From Ailanthus altissimus (Eukaryota > Streptophyta > Magnoliopsida > Sapindales > Simaroubaceae): a DNA stretch of 64,000 nt. The stretch covers positions 4,035,001-4,099,000 of the forward strand of contig OX327683.1 of assembly GCA_946807835.1 (NCBI GenBank), in the 5' to 3' direction. The notes under the pieces were generated by a model, which saw only the letters and a program-made list of their open reading frames with translations, did not search any database and was not told the DNA's origin. The first letter of the stretch is position 1, and each line of letters starts with the position of its first letter. Both the position numbers and the translations under genes were made by a program. Shown here in pieces: positions 23,776 through 34,520 of the stretch.

Positions 23776-24033
23776 GAGACATACATTTTAAAGCTTCAAT
23801 AAATTTTAGATAATTAATTAAACTCTTTAATTAATTAATTTAATTTATTAATTTTAGTGTTATTTTCCTAAAAACTTAGAATTATACTATTAAAATTATA
23901 AATTGAGACATACATTTTAAAGTTCTAATAAATTTTAAATAATTAATTAAACTCTTTAATTAATTAATCTAATTTATTAATTTTAGTGTTATTTCCCTAA
24001 AAACTTAAAATTATACTATTAAAATTATAAATA
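23776..24033 (+). repeat. Two-copy 129-bp tandem repeat
   Basis: The unit starting GAGACATACATTTTAAAG at 23776 recurs at 23905, with only a handful of differences through 'ttaaaattataaat'. Confidence 0.85.
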
Positions 24034-24988
24034 TATTTTACTAAAAACTTAGAGCAATCTATTGATATAAACACTTTATGCAATTCAATCATCCATAAAT
24101 GGTTCATAATTAGAGTTAGGTCAAATTATTTTTTACGTCTCCATTAATTTTCATCTTTAGGTGTCATTAATTTATTAGTAAATAGTTAATTTGTAATCCA
24201 TTTGCAAATTGAGCATTCTAATCCTTTAGTTCTAGAATTAATAATTAAGAAAACCTACTTCTAACTTCCATTAATAATGAATAGATTCTATATATCTAAA
24301 TCACATTCCTAATCACCTATTTCACTGCACCACTAAAGTATAAGTTTTTAAATTGTTCTTTAAACAAGTCATGATGAGTATTTCAAATGATACAATAACA
24401 TACATAAGAGTTTATGATCACTTAAAATTAAAGTTGATATGTATATAATCATCAGTTGACAATATTTGAATTCTTAATTAACAACTATAATTTATATAAG
24501 AATTTAAACTATATCTGGTCCAGTCTTATATAATCATATTATATAAAGTGGATCCACTATAATGTCATTACATTAGTTATCAAGATAAAATCACTATATT
24601 TTCAATGTTTGTGAACCGCATTAGTAATATTTAATTAAGAACTTCAAACAAATATTTTTCTGTTTATTATTCATAACCTTAATTCACTTATATACAATAA
24701 TTATTTACTAAAATTATTGTCACATAAATAAACTCGAAATTTTATGATATTTATACTATAACATTATGAACATTTTTCAAGTATAAAATTACATTTTATT
24801 TATTTCATAAAACTTGTATAATTACATACTTTTAGAGCATTATCCTAAATAGAAAGTAATAATACGATAATGTTGCATAAAGAGTAATTGATGATGTGGT
24901 GGAACTAAAAAAACAAAATCCATAGTAAGGTAGTGTTCTTTTTTTTATCTACTTAATTCTGAATAAAGGTAGTGGTTAACTCTAAATG

Positions 24989-24989
<1 letters not shown>

Positions 24990-25024
<35 letters not shown>
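24990..25024. repeat. (TA)n microsatellite at the LINE 3' end
   Basis: An uninterrupted TA run directly abuts the minus-strand LINE, whose 3' end carries AATAAAATT shortly before it. It may be the LINE's simple-repeat tail or its later expansion. Confidence 0.75.
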
Positions 25025-25032
<8 letters not shown>

Positions 25033-25239
25033 GAATGTTAATTTTATTGAAGAAGGTAATCAAGATGGGTACAATGACTCATAAAGCGCGGCATATAATA
25101 TGATACTACACCTTATCAACAAAATTACTTACAGCATATTTGGCTAAAAAAAATGAGCCACCTTCTTCCCATCCCTTCTAACAAAACCACATATAACGTC
25201 CTTCATACCAATTGATTGGTTGAAAATTGAGCTAAAAGC

Positions 25240-25442
25240 CTCCATCCCCAAGAATGACTGCTACTCTAAACATTGTAGCATGTTAAGACATTTTACGTCA
25301 ACATGATTTATTGTAATATTATTGTCAATGCTTTCCTTCATTCCATAAAAAACTACCAAACTCTCGGCTACTAAAGAAGAGAAATTACCAACAATTATTT
25401 TTGACACAGTCAACCAACTCAAACCTTCACTATCACGAACCA
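25240..25442 (-). pseudogene. LINE RNase H-like domain, main part
   Basis: On the minus strand from 25442 the frame reads VRDSEGLSWLTVSK then SSLVAESLVVFYGMKE, matching the RDS-G and AE-A-FG positions of plant RVT_3 RNase H-like domains. The preceding strand (AIDDANTVIGPGLVV) is encoded at about 26360-26310 across the solo LTR. The frame ends in stops below 25260. Confidence 0.75.
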
Positions 25443-26304
25443 TAATGTGTGATTTTTAGTTAAGTATAAATATACGTTATCGTAAATAAGTATAAAGAAT
25501 AAGTAGAGTATCATTCTCATAAAGAATTATTTTTATTATTTATGTTAAATAAAAAAATTGCGTCTTTTTATTTTTATTCACATAAAAAAAAATTAAAAAT
25601 AATAATCTAAATGAAATAATAAAAAATTAAAAAGATAGAAAAGACTAAAATAATAAGAGAGAAAAATCAATAATAAATAAACATAAAATTACAACTATCT
25701 TTCGATATATTATTTGAACTAATTAGTCTTTTATTAAGTTAATTCTTCAATATGCCTTGTTGGCTACATTTCCAATAATTTAATTAGTGATCAAGAAATA
25801 TTTTCTTTTTCTATTATTCTTAATCTTTCAAATATTACTCTCTCTCTCTCTCTCTCTCTTCTCTCTTTTCTTGATACTTTAAAATAGGCCTTTTTTTTAT
25901 CTTTTAGTTATATGTTTATGTTTTTAAATTAACGTAAAACATCAAATATAAATCAGATCAAAATTTATTGTCCATGTAGTTATTGTTTATGAGTACTGTT
26001 CATATATTACTATTTATGCATTACTATTTACTCAGCGTCGCGACGTTGAACCTTCTAACTTGAGAGTCACGATGCTAGATTTGCACATCGCGACGCAAGC
26101 ACTATAAAAAATAACTGTTTATTATTACTATAACAATTTTAATTTTTTTCCTTAATTTCATTCCTATTTACTTTATTAACTCTAAACTTATAAAATAAAA
26201 ACTAAACACATAAAAAATCAAATAATCTAAGTTTAAAAAATAAATATTAAATTTAAAAAATAAAAATATAAAAATAAAAATACTAGATCTGATTAACCCT
26301 ATCA
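25443..26304 (-). mobile_element. Gypsy-type solo LTR (TGATGCG family)
   Basis: 862 bp flanked by a perfect AACCA duplication (25438-25442 and 26305-26309). Its plus-strand start TAATGTGTGATTTTTAGTTAAG...AAATATACGTTATCG aligns to the TGATGCGATAATTC...AAGTATACACTATCG end of the Athila-like element. Its other end, CCCTATCA, aligns to GCCCTTATCA, so the LTR lies on the minus strand. GC boxes at 26033-26045 and 26087-26098 and TACTGTTCAT-type repeats at 25995-26030 lie about 200-310 bp from its start. Confidence 0.8.
25838..25866. repeat. (CT)n microsatellite
   Basis: CT repeats inside the solo LTR. Confidence 0.85.
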
Positions 26305-26309
26305 AACCA

Positions 26310-26893
26310 CTAGACCAGGACCAATCACCGTGTTGGCATCATCAATTGCCACATCAAAATTACCTACCATCTACCTGACTTCTAGGTGAATGATAAGTAA
26401 ATGTCAAACTATTTTGCATGGAATTGGCATCCATCCTTTCTGATTTTCAAAGCAAACTAGGAGCAAGCTTGTTAACTAAAGATACGGTATTTGCCTTCTA
26501 AAATTCGTAAAGGATGAATCCAACTGAATCAATGACTCCTCTTGGATCAGTTTTGGCCTTCTTGAGCACCCATCTATTTCTAGCATTCCAACATCCCAAA
26601 AGGATCATACATAAGCACTATATTTTCTCCATATGAACGGCATCTTCTGTCTATTGAGCTAAATGCCAAATAATCCCAATGGAGTGACCCATGTAATTAT
26701 CCACATCATGGACAAAGACTAGGAACCTTAATACCTTGGCACACAAAGTCTGCATTTGTAGGAAGCAGATTAAAAACAACCCACCAAGTGAAAATATGAA
26801 CTTTCGGTGAGATCTTCAACTCCCAAAATAGCTTCTACCAAGATTGAAGTAAATGGTTCCCGCTGAAGTTCTAATGAACAGCTACTAGCATTC
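26310..26893 (-). pseudogene. LINE zf-RVT region and linker
   Basis: On the minus strand, LKISPKVHIFTWWVVFNLLPT lies near 26820-26755, the standard segment before the zinc motif (relatives read LKIPPKV-HFLW). A degraded zinc site and a WGCWNARNRWV-like stretch near 26600-26560 follow. Stops interrupt the frame. Confidence 0.75.
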
Positions 26894-28412
26894 TGTAATA
26901 CACATGTCGATGGATTTCAAGTATTATGCTTGAGTGGCAAAAGAAGAATAAAATAATTTTATTTAAAGGATGAGTGGACATTTTTCTAATGGAAACTAAC
27001 AAGTGGCTCGTTGTTTATAAGACGCGGTGGCATTTGATGAATAAAATAACATATTACAGTTGTTTGATAAATGGATTTCTGGAAAAGGCACTAACACGTG
27101 GATATAGTGGATTATGAGAGAAAAATAAATAAATAAAGTGATGGCTCTCTTTCATTGGCCAAGTGAGCGGTGGCTGTAGTATATAAAGAAGAAATGATTT
27201 GTTTCATGGTGGTTAAGCCAAGAAAAGAATTGAAACAAAAAAGAAAAGGAAAAGATGGAAAGCGAGAGGAAAAAACAATAGAGAAAGAACAGGGAGAAAT
27301 ATAAAAGAGAAATTACAGAAAATAAATTTAGAGAGTTAAATTTATATTTAGTGATTTGTTTCATGCTGATAAATCTCAAATTTTTGATTCAATTTAGAAT
27401 TAATATACTTTTGTGAGAGGATAATTATATATAATTATATTTTTTTAATATAATAATTTATGATTTGATTATATGTTGTCAAATTTATTTTATTCATACT
27501 TTATTTTATACAGTTAAATATTTATGTCATTTAGTATATCTAAATTTACTTTTAAAATTTATTATAGTATAGTTTATGATTACGTTCAGTATATAAATAT
27601 TTATTTTAGAATAATTATACTATAGTAGTAGTTATTGAATCACCAAATGCGTACTCTCTCATTTAGTGTAGTTGCTCTACGCATGAATTAGACTAGTTTA
27701 TTTGCTTTGCTCGACCGATGCAGCATTTCGCTGGGTGATACAATTTTAGATCCTCCGCTCTACCTTTGCGCGAGTTACTCTGTCAGGTGAAATCACGTTT
27801 TCCCCGAGTACAAATTTGGTGTAGTTTTAGTATGTATATAGTATATGTTCACAAAGCTATGTTATATATATTCAGCTTTAGAACATATTTCATAATGATT
27901 TACACTTTTATATTTTTAGATTTTCAGTATTATGTTGTGATTTTCAACTTTGGCATATATTTTATGACAGTTCATATTTTCAGTATAAATTTATTTATTG
28001 CTTAGTATACAGCTTCGTGATGATTCTATATTTTAGATTTATACTTGTATATTACATATAGTATTATTTATTATTACATTATTATAGAAGCTATTATTTA
28101 AAGTATATATAAATTATATAATATTTTTTAACTATGTTAAGCCATAAGTTCATCAATTTTCTTTTTTTTTTTTTACTTTTTTAAGGTTGTCGCATAAATT
28201 GGTGCAGTGTGATATATCTTCACATTATAAGGCTGGCTCATGACACGTATAGCTACATGAGTTGTTATGTTCATATATTTGTGTACATGTATACACTTTT
28301 ATTGAGGCACGTAACCTCATTGTATTATATGCAATGAATAAGAGTATGTTAGTCTCATGTTATTGCAGGATCCGCTTCAATTCTTGAGGAGGACTCGTGT
28401 TGGGTCCTGTCA
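26894..28412 (+). mobile_element. Ty3/gypsy (chromovirus-type) solo LTR
   Basis: 1,519 bp flanked by a perfect CATTC duplication (26889-26893 and 28413-28417). Its start TGTAATACACATG and end GGTCCTGTCA match the start (TGTGATACACG) and end (GATCCTGTTA) of the chromovirus 3' LTR at 37373-38814, read in the opposite orientation. They share a GCGGTGGC block, a purine-rich leader at 27235-27310, and the GGATCCGC(C/T)TCAATTCT block near the end. No internal sequence remains. Confidence 0.85.
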
Positions 28413-28417
28413 CATTC

Positions 28418-28961
28418 TATTAAGTTGGTAACTAGACAATACCAAATAAGTGCTTGAGGAAGAAAATTGCGATTACACTTTTTCGTGCCCATCGAATTCA
28501 CCCACAGGGATAGATAACAACATATTGATATCAACTTCCTATAATAATGAATGAAGCAACTCAATATTCCATGCACTGCTCGGAGTAATGATACCCAACA
28601 CTCTATAATAGTCTCTATCAAAGCTTGAAGTAATTGGTCGGAAGCTAGGTGGTCGTGGAAGCCAAGGTTCAAAAAAAAAAAAAAGTGCTATAGATTGACC
28701 ATTGCCAACTCACAACCGAACCCCTTGTTTTAACAATCCTCTTACCTGTAATAAACTATTGCATATGAACGAACCTTTTTTACCCTTCTGGGCATAATAA
28801 AAAGATAGTGTGTAAAAGTACTTTAGTTTTAGAATTCTTCCCTCCAATGAGTTTGAGTTGTTGATCAATTGCTAACACTTTTAAGATAATACAGCTCTAT
28901 CAAAAACTGTTCATACCTCCTTCCTATTTTGGCAAACAAAGCCATACAATTTTTTTCATTA
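28418..28961 (-). pseudogene. LINE ORF2 region between reverse transcriptase and zinc motif
   Basis: On the minus strand the frame gives KKIVWLCLPK and EGGMNSF near 28945-28900, where relatives read KKIHWLSW...EGGMGF. RLxVGNGQSIA lies near 28710 and a W-P-R-P-like region after that, as in plant L1 ORF2. A T-run at 28671-28684 (A-run on the plus strand) interrupts it. Confidence 0.7.
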
Positions 28962-30368
28962 TGTTAGATATGTAGTGTTATTTTATGCCCTTGAAGCATG
29001 AGAAATAATATTTTATTTAATTAATAAAAATTTATTCATACATATAATTGACCATACATTGATGAGCCCATATTTATAAAATATTTGATCTATGTATTAG
29101 GCATATAATGATAATACAGAGGGTATAGATCACAAGCTTTTTTATAAATTAAATTTAGTTTACAATCATTAATGAAAATGACATTTCATTATGTAAGGTT
29201 ATAGTTTTCTTGCTTCTTATAGTGAATGATTTTCCTTAATCATCGAAGTAGAGATTTCGAGCAGAAAAACTTGTGTATATGTTACATTGAACCGGACTGC
29301 TGTAAATTTTGATATGGTTAACTAAATGTCGCAGATCTTAATTCATAAAAGTTTAATAAGCTTGATTGATCTTAATCCTAAGCAGATAATGAATTTACAT
29401 TCATGCATTGTATCTTTTGAGTTATCATGGAGTGAGATTCATATAAACGGTCAAAACCTTAATAGCTTAGAAATATAATTTTATGAGTCGTAGTAACATA
29501 TATTTGTAAGATAGAATCTAATAATTAATATCCACCTAAGTTGTTTGCAGTATTTGATCATGAGAATTTGTGGCCACAATTTATTCAATAAATTATTTAT
29601 TAAATAATTATATTTATTTATAAATTTATTTACAAATAAAGACATATTAAAAGTGATCATTAGAGCATTCAGTGACTTAGGGGCAAATAAATAATTAAAG
29701 AGGTAAAATATATTTTTCATGGCCTAACTTGAATTATAGACATTAATTAGATGGTTAATTAAGTAGTTATTAATGGTCTAAAGACCAAACTCAATTTAAT
29801 TAAAAAGAATGTTAATTAAATAGATTTTTACTTAATAACTTGGGTTACCAGAGTACAGGCTTTAGTTTTTAATGGAATAGCCTGGGGTTAACTTAGAATA
29901 ATTTGTGTATTATGAGATAATAAGGATTAGACCTTTTAAGTTGGAGCGAAAAAATCCATAGGTCTTGCAGTCCATGTATTAGCTCAAATCCTATTCAAAC
30001 TCTAACTTTTTAATTATAATCTAATTCTAATTACGCAAGAGAGATTTCTATAAATATAGGAGGTATATGGTAGTAATGATATAACAATTACAACAACCAT
30101 AAGTAGAAATATTCTTTTTACGCATTCTTATGTAGAAAAAGAATTTGATTATTACTATTCTCTCAAATTTGGGTATTAGTAATTTTAAAGATTAAGGAGA
30201 GCTCCACGTGCCCACACATGTTTGAAGATTGTAGCCAGTTAATTTAAAATTTGTCATAGCGAGTAATTGAGGTAATTTTTTATCTCTATACATATAATTA
30301 TGAATAAGACGATCTAACTTCCACTACATTTATTTTATTAAATAAAAAAAATTTAGTTACTACCAACA
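28962..30368 (+). mobile_element. Copia-type solo LTR
   Basis: 1,407 bp, TGTTAGATATG...CTACCAACA, flanked by a perfect CATTA duplication (28957-28961 and 30369-30373). A TATA-like CTATAAATATAGG at 30050-30062 suggests plus orientation. No coding sequence. The superfamily is inferred from the TGTT...CAACA ends and overall layout only. Confidence 0.75.
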
Positions 30369-30373
30369 CATTA

Positions 30374-31982
30374 CCCCATCACCATCTATGAATCATAGTT
30401 GTCATTTTTTCCACGTCTTACAAGGAAGTTTAAAGACGGACATGGCATAACTGGAATTGCTTGCAATATTGCTTGATTAAGAACCATCTTCACTCCAACA
30501 GAGAAGTACTTTGAGCTCCAAGATTGTAAGCGTTTCCATATTCGATTCAGTAGGTGTTGGAATACCATACCTTTATTTCTACCAATTATAGAGGAAAGCC
30601 CTAAATATCGTCCATGAGGCTGTGAGCGAGACAGACCATAAATATAAAAAATGTCATCCTAAATTTCCTGCACTGTATTCGGACTAAAGGTGATGGATGA
30701 TTTTCTCACGTAGAACTTTTGATTTGAAATCATTTAATAAGAGCAGATTGTATCTCTAATAGTAAAATAGTCTGATAATATGGATCGACAAAAGATTAGG
30801 CTATCATGAGTAACCAACGGACCGTTATGTGAGCAGACAAATACATGAATATTTCTATTAGCCTCCGCTTATTTGAATAACAAACAAAGGCCTTCTACAC
30901 AAATCAAAAATAGAAAATGAGATAATGGACACCCTTGTCAAAGCCCCCTATTAGGCTTTACTGGACCGTGACCTCGCCATTGATCAAGAAGGTGAATTCC
31001 ATAATGGACACATAATTCCGCAGTAGAGAAGTAGTTTTATCTAGGAATCCCACTCGGCCAAGCATGAAAAATAACTTAACCTTGTTGTAGGCCTTTGTCA
31101 TATCAATTTTTAAGGCCATGAATCCTTTATTCCCAATAAGATTTCTATTGAGTTAATGCATTAATTCAAAGCCTACAATTAGGTTATCCAAAATTAACCT
31201 ATTTGGGAGAAAAGCATTATGAGTATCAGTTATTACCTCAAGCAAAACCGTCTTGATACGATTGGCTATGACCTTGGCCACAAATTTGTACAGACGTTGC
31301 AAAGACTAATGGGAAGATAATCATTGGATAGATGTAGCCGATGCGGTCTTTGGAATGAGAACTACATTGGTCTTATTAACCATCTCAAGTCACTCAGCAT
31401 TATTAAAGATCCGAAGACAAACGCTTACCACATCAAAATCCACAATATCCCAGCAATATTAGAACGACATGTCATAAAATCCATTTGGTACAGGGGCTTT
31501 ATTTGGTCCCATGAAAAATAATGCTCTGTGGACTTCGGAGGCAGTGTATGATTTGTCGAGAAATAATTTAAAAACATTGAAAATGCTTGGGGAAAAATCA
31601 TGAAATAGGGAATTCATCATATCTAGGTTCGGACAATCGAATTTAAACAGATCTTGGAAGTGTTTACCAATAATCCCGGACACCTCTTCTTTGGATTCAC
31701 ACCATTTCCCGTCCCCATCAAAAAGGCCAATAATCACATTTTCACTCCTCCTCGTTGTAGCCTTTGCATGGAAATACTTTAAATTCATATCACCCCACTA
31801 TAAGCAATTCACTTGAGAACGTTGATGCCAAAACATCTTTTCGTTGTGTAACAGTCGTTGCAACTCCATCTCCCAAATTTTCACTTAGGCTTTACCAACT
31901 ATGGGCTCCCTCGGAAGAGTTTCTAGCTGCTTACATAATTAATTTCTGTTGGTATGGCTCTGTCATTTTGTTTATTCTAGGC
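30374..31982 (-). pseudogene. LINE reverse transcriptase domain
   Basis: On the minus strand the open stretch 31788-31459 reads NLKYFHAKATTRRSENVI...FMGPNKAPVPNGF, the N-terminal block of plant L1 reverse transcriptase. GFMALKIDMTKAYNKV follows near 31130-31085. The FADD-type catalytic box region near 30830 is degraded. GLSSIIGRNK and RIWKRLQSWSSKYFSVGVK lie at about 30600-30490. Several stops and frameshifts mark it as dead. It continues into 28961 across the solo LTR and is joined upstream to the endonuclease at 42831 across the copia insertion. Confidence 0.8.
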
Positions 31983-32617
31983 TGTTGAAATGGAAGTAAT
32001 CAAACAAGTTAATATCTTAAGTAATATAATATAGAAACAAAGCAATTAAGAAATATATAGAGAAGGGTAGGAGAAAGCACACACAGAATTTACGTGGTTC
32101 GGTAGTTTGTCTACATCTATGACGGATCAAGATCACACGCTATTATTATTGAATCAAAAGACACTCACAAAAGTATGTTTTTTTACAAGAAAGACTCACA
32201 AAGAACTCACTCTCTCTTATAAGCAAAGGGTTTCTCTCACTAAAAATCACAAAGTAAGCTATGATCACAAGATATCACAAAGATGTAGTGTTGATCACTA
32301 AGATATGTTTACAAGCCAATAGAGACCATTTTATATAGGCTTTAGGTCGACTTAGGTTAACCTTAAACGTGTGGGAGCTATTTTAAGGAGTCTTAAAACA
32401 AGTGGAAGTCGAAATAAGCCAAAGTAAAATGGGAAACCATTTCCCGTATAGTCACTGCAGCGCCCATTCCCTTACGCCGCAGTGCTGGGTGATCGTGCCC
32501 GGCACTCATGATGCCTATGCTTGGGCACCGCTTTCGTGTTTTCATTTCCTTTCGCAAACAAGGCACTTGGCTTGCTCTATGAATTATATCTCAATGATTT
32601 TTAATCAGCTTTCTAAA
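31983..32617 (-). repeat. Copia 3' LTR
   Basis: Aligns along its length with 42211-42825, sharing 'aatttacgtggtt', 'ggatca...gataacac/gatcacac' and 'ttatataggcttta'. A GC box (32458-32490) lies about 130-160 bp from the LTR start. A complementary polypurine tract (AATCCCCTCACT) follows at 32619-32630. Confidence 0.75.
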
Positions 32618-32679
32618 AAATCCCCTCACTGATTCTAAATTATTCACAAAGTATCTCGATCTATTATATCCGCATCTTC

Positions 32680-33230
32680 GATTACCCTCACAAAGCAGTG
32701 ACTATAGTTAAGTCCTTGCACATGATAAATTTAACCGATGGTAGTGGCTTAGTCAATATATTAGCAGAATTTTTAGACGACGTTATCTTTTTTAGACTAA
32801 CTTCACCACTTTAGAAATTTTCTCGAATGTAATGGAGTTGTACATCAATGTGTTTAGACATCTCGTAAAACACTTGATGCGTGCTTAGGTGAATAGCACT
32901 TTAGCTATCACACCATCGTTTACATTTTTAATAGTCATTATCTTCACGCATATACCTTTCAACCACACGGCCTCCTTAATAGCGTATCCAACAGTTATGT
33001 ACTCCGCCTTTATGGTAGATAGTGCAGCATGTTATAGAACTGATCTTCAACACATACTATACCCAAACACTGAGAATAAGTAACCTGTCAACAATATTTT
33101 TTTATCTAGATCACCTGTATAATATGAGTCTATGTATCATCTTATTATTACATTGTTGTCTTCAGTCTTTTTATACATCAACCTATAATCTGACGTCCCT
33201 TTAAGATATCTCAAAATTCGCTTCATTGTA
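32680..33230 (-). pseudogene. Copia RNase H
   Basis: Minus-strand traces of EAVWLKG-like sequence near 32960 and a SANILTK/LP-like tail near 32770-32740 fit the C-terminus of copia RNase H, immediately before the 3' LTR. The domain is badly broken by stops. Confidence 0.55.
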
Positions 33231-34520
33231 AGCTAGTGATCCTAATCTAGATTTGTCATGTATCTGCTGACCACGCTCACAGCCTATACTGTGTTTGGTC
33301 TTGTGTAAACCATCGCATACATAGTGCTCCCCACAGTACCTTCATATGGTACTTTACTCATCTGCAATTTTTTCTCTTCAAATGCTAGTGACTGTGCTGC
33401 TGACAATTTAAAACGTATGGCCAAAAGGAGTAGAAACAACCTTTGTATTAGACATATTAAACTTCTCTAGAATATTGAGTATATATCGCTATTGAGACAA
33501 AAAGATAACATCTCTTATCTCTCAGTATCCTTATTGCTACTCCCAAATCCTTCATCTCAAACTCGTTACTCAACTACTTCTTAAGTTTTTGTATTTCTTT
33601 CATATTCTTACAAGCAATCAACATATCATCAACGTATAGAAGTAAATGCATCATCCTACATCTCAAACTCTTAAAGTACATGCATTAGTCATACTTGCTC
33701 CTACTAAAGCCACAAGCTATCATAAACTATCTAGGTGATTGCTTTAACCCATATAATAACTTCTTCATCAAACAAGTATAATCCTCTTTATCGGGCTCTA
33801 CAACGCCTTGCGGCTGTGTTATGTAAATCGTCTATTCAAGCTCTCTATGTAGAAAAGCTATCTTTATATCCATCTGCTCTAGATGTAAATCAAGATTTGT
33901 ATACTTGGCTAACAAAATCCTAATGGATGTGTACTTGATGACTGAAAAGAATATCTCATAAAAGTCAACATGTTATCTCTAAGTAAAATCTTGTACAACT
34001 AACCCAGCCTTAAATCTTATAGGCTTTATCCTCGGTATCCTCTCATTCACCTTATACACCTACTTACACCCAACTAGTTTCTTTTGAGGTCTCTCCACCA
34101 ACTTTTAGGTATTATTCTTCATAAGATAACTAATCTCTTCTTCCATGGTCTATTATCATTCATTCTCATTTTCACTCTTCATTGCCTCACCATATGTTCT
34201 AGGCTCATCAAATTCAAGAGTGTAAGTAGAATTAAAAGCGTTAGCAACTAAATCTGCTTGTGCATACCTGATTGGTGGGTTAATAATTCTCTTTAGCTTA
34301 CCGCTAGCTAGTTAGTACTCTTCAAGTTCTATATCAGACGTCCTAGTCTTTTTTTGGGTGGACTTTCAAGAACTTATTAGTATTCTTCATTCATCTTTAA
34401 GGATCTCCTTATTATACTCAATTTGTACTTCAACTTCTATTGACTCGGGTGCCAAGTCTTCCTTGAGCACAGGCTCTTGACTCGGGTACCCTATGAATAC
34501 CTCTTTGATAGCTCTAGGTT
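33231..34520 (-). pseudogene. Copia reverse transcriptase
   Basis: Translated on the minus strand with frameshifts. A CMIHLLLYVDDML-like catalytic stretch lies near 33650-33610. The DLD-IKTAFLH-like segment near 33890-33830 is visible on the opposite strand as 'aagctatctttatatccatctgctc'. The region sits in the expected place between integrase and RNase H. No frame is intact. Confidence 0.6.

Larger units (their letters stand above)
20666..24985. other. AT-rich intergenic stretch, no gene seen
   Basis: No frame over 75 codons resembles a known family, and none of the 60-75 codon frames has recognisable motifs. Small repeats inside are listed separately (22241-22368, 23540-23568, 23776-24033). 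A GC-richer imperfect hairpin lies at 22455-22487. Confidence 0.6.
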
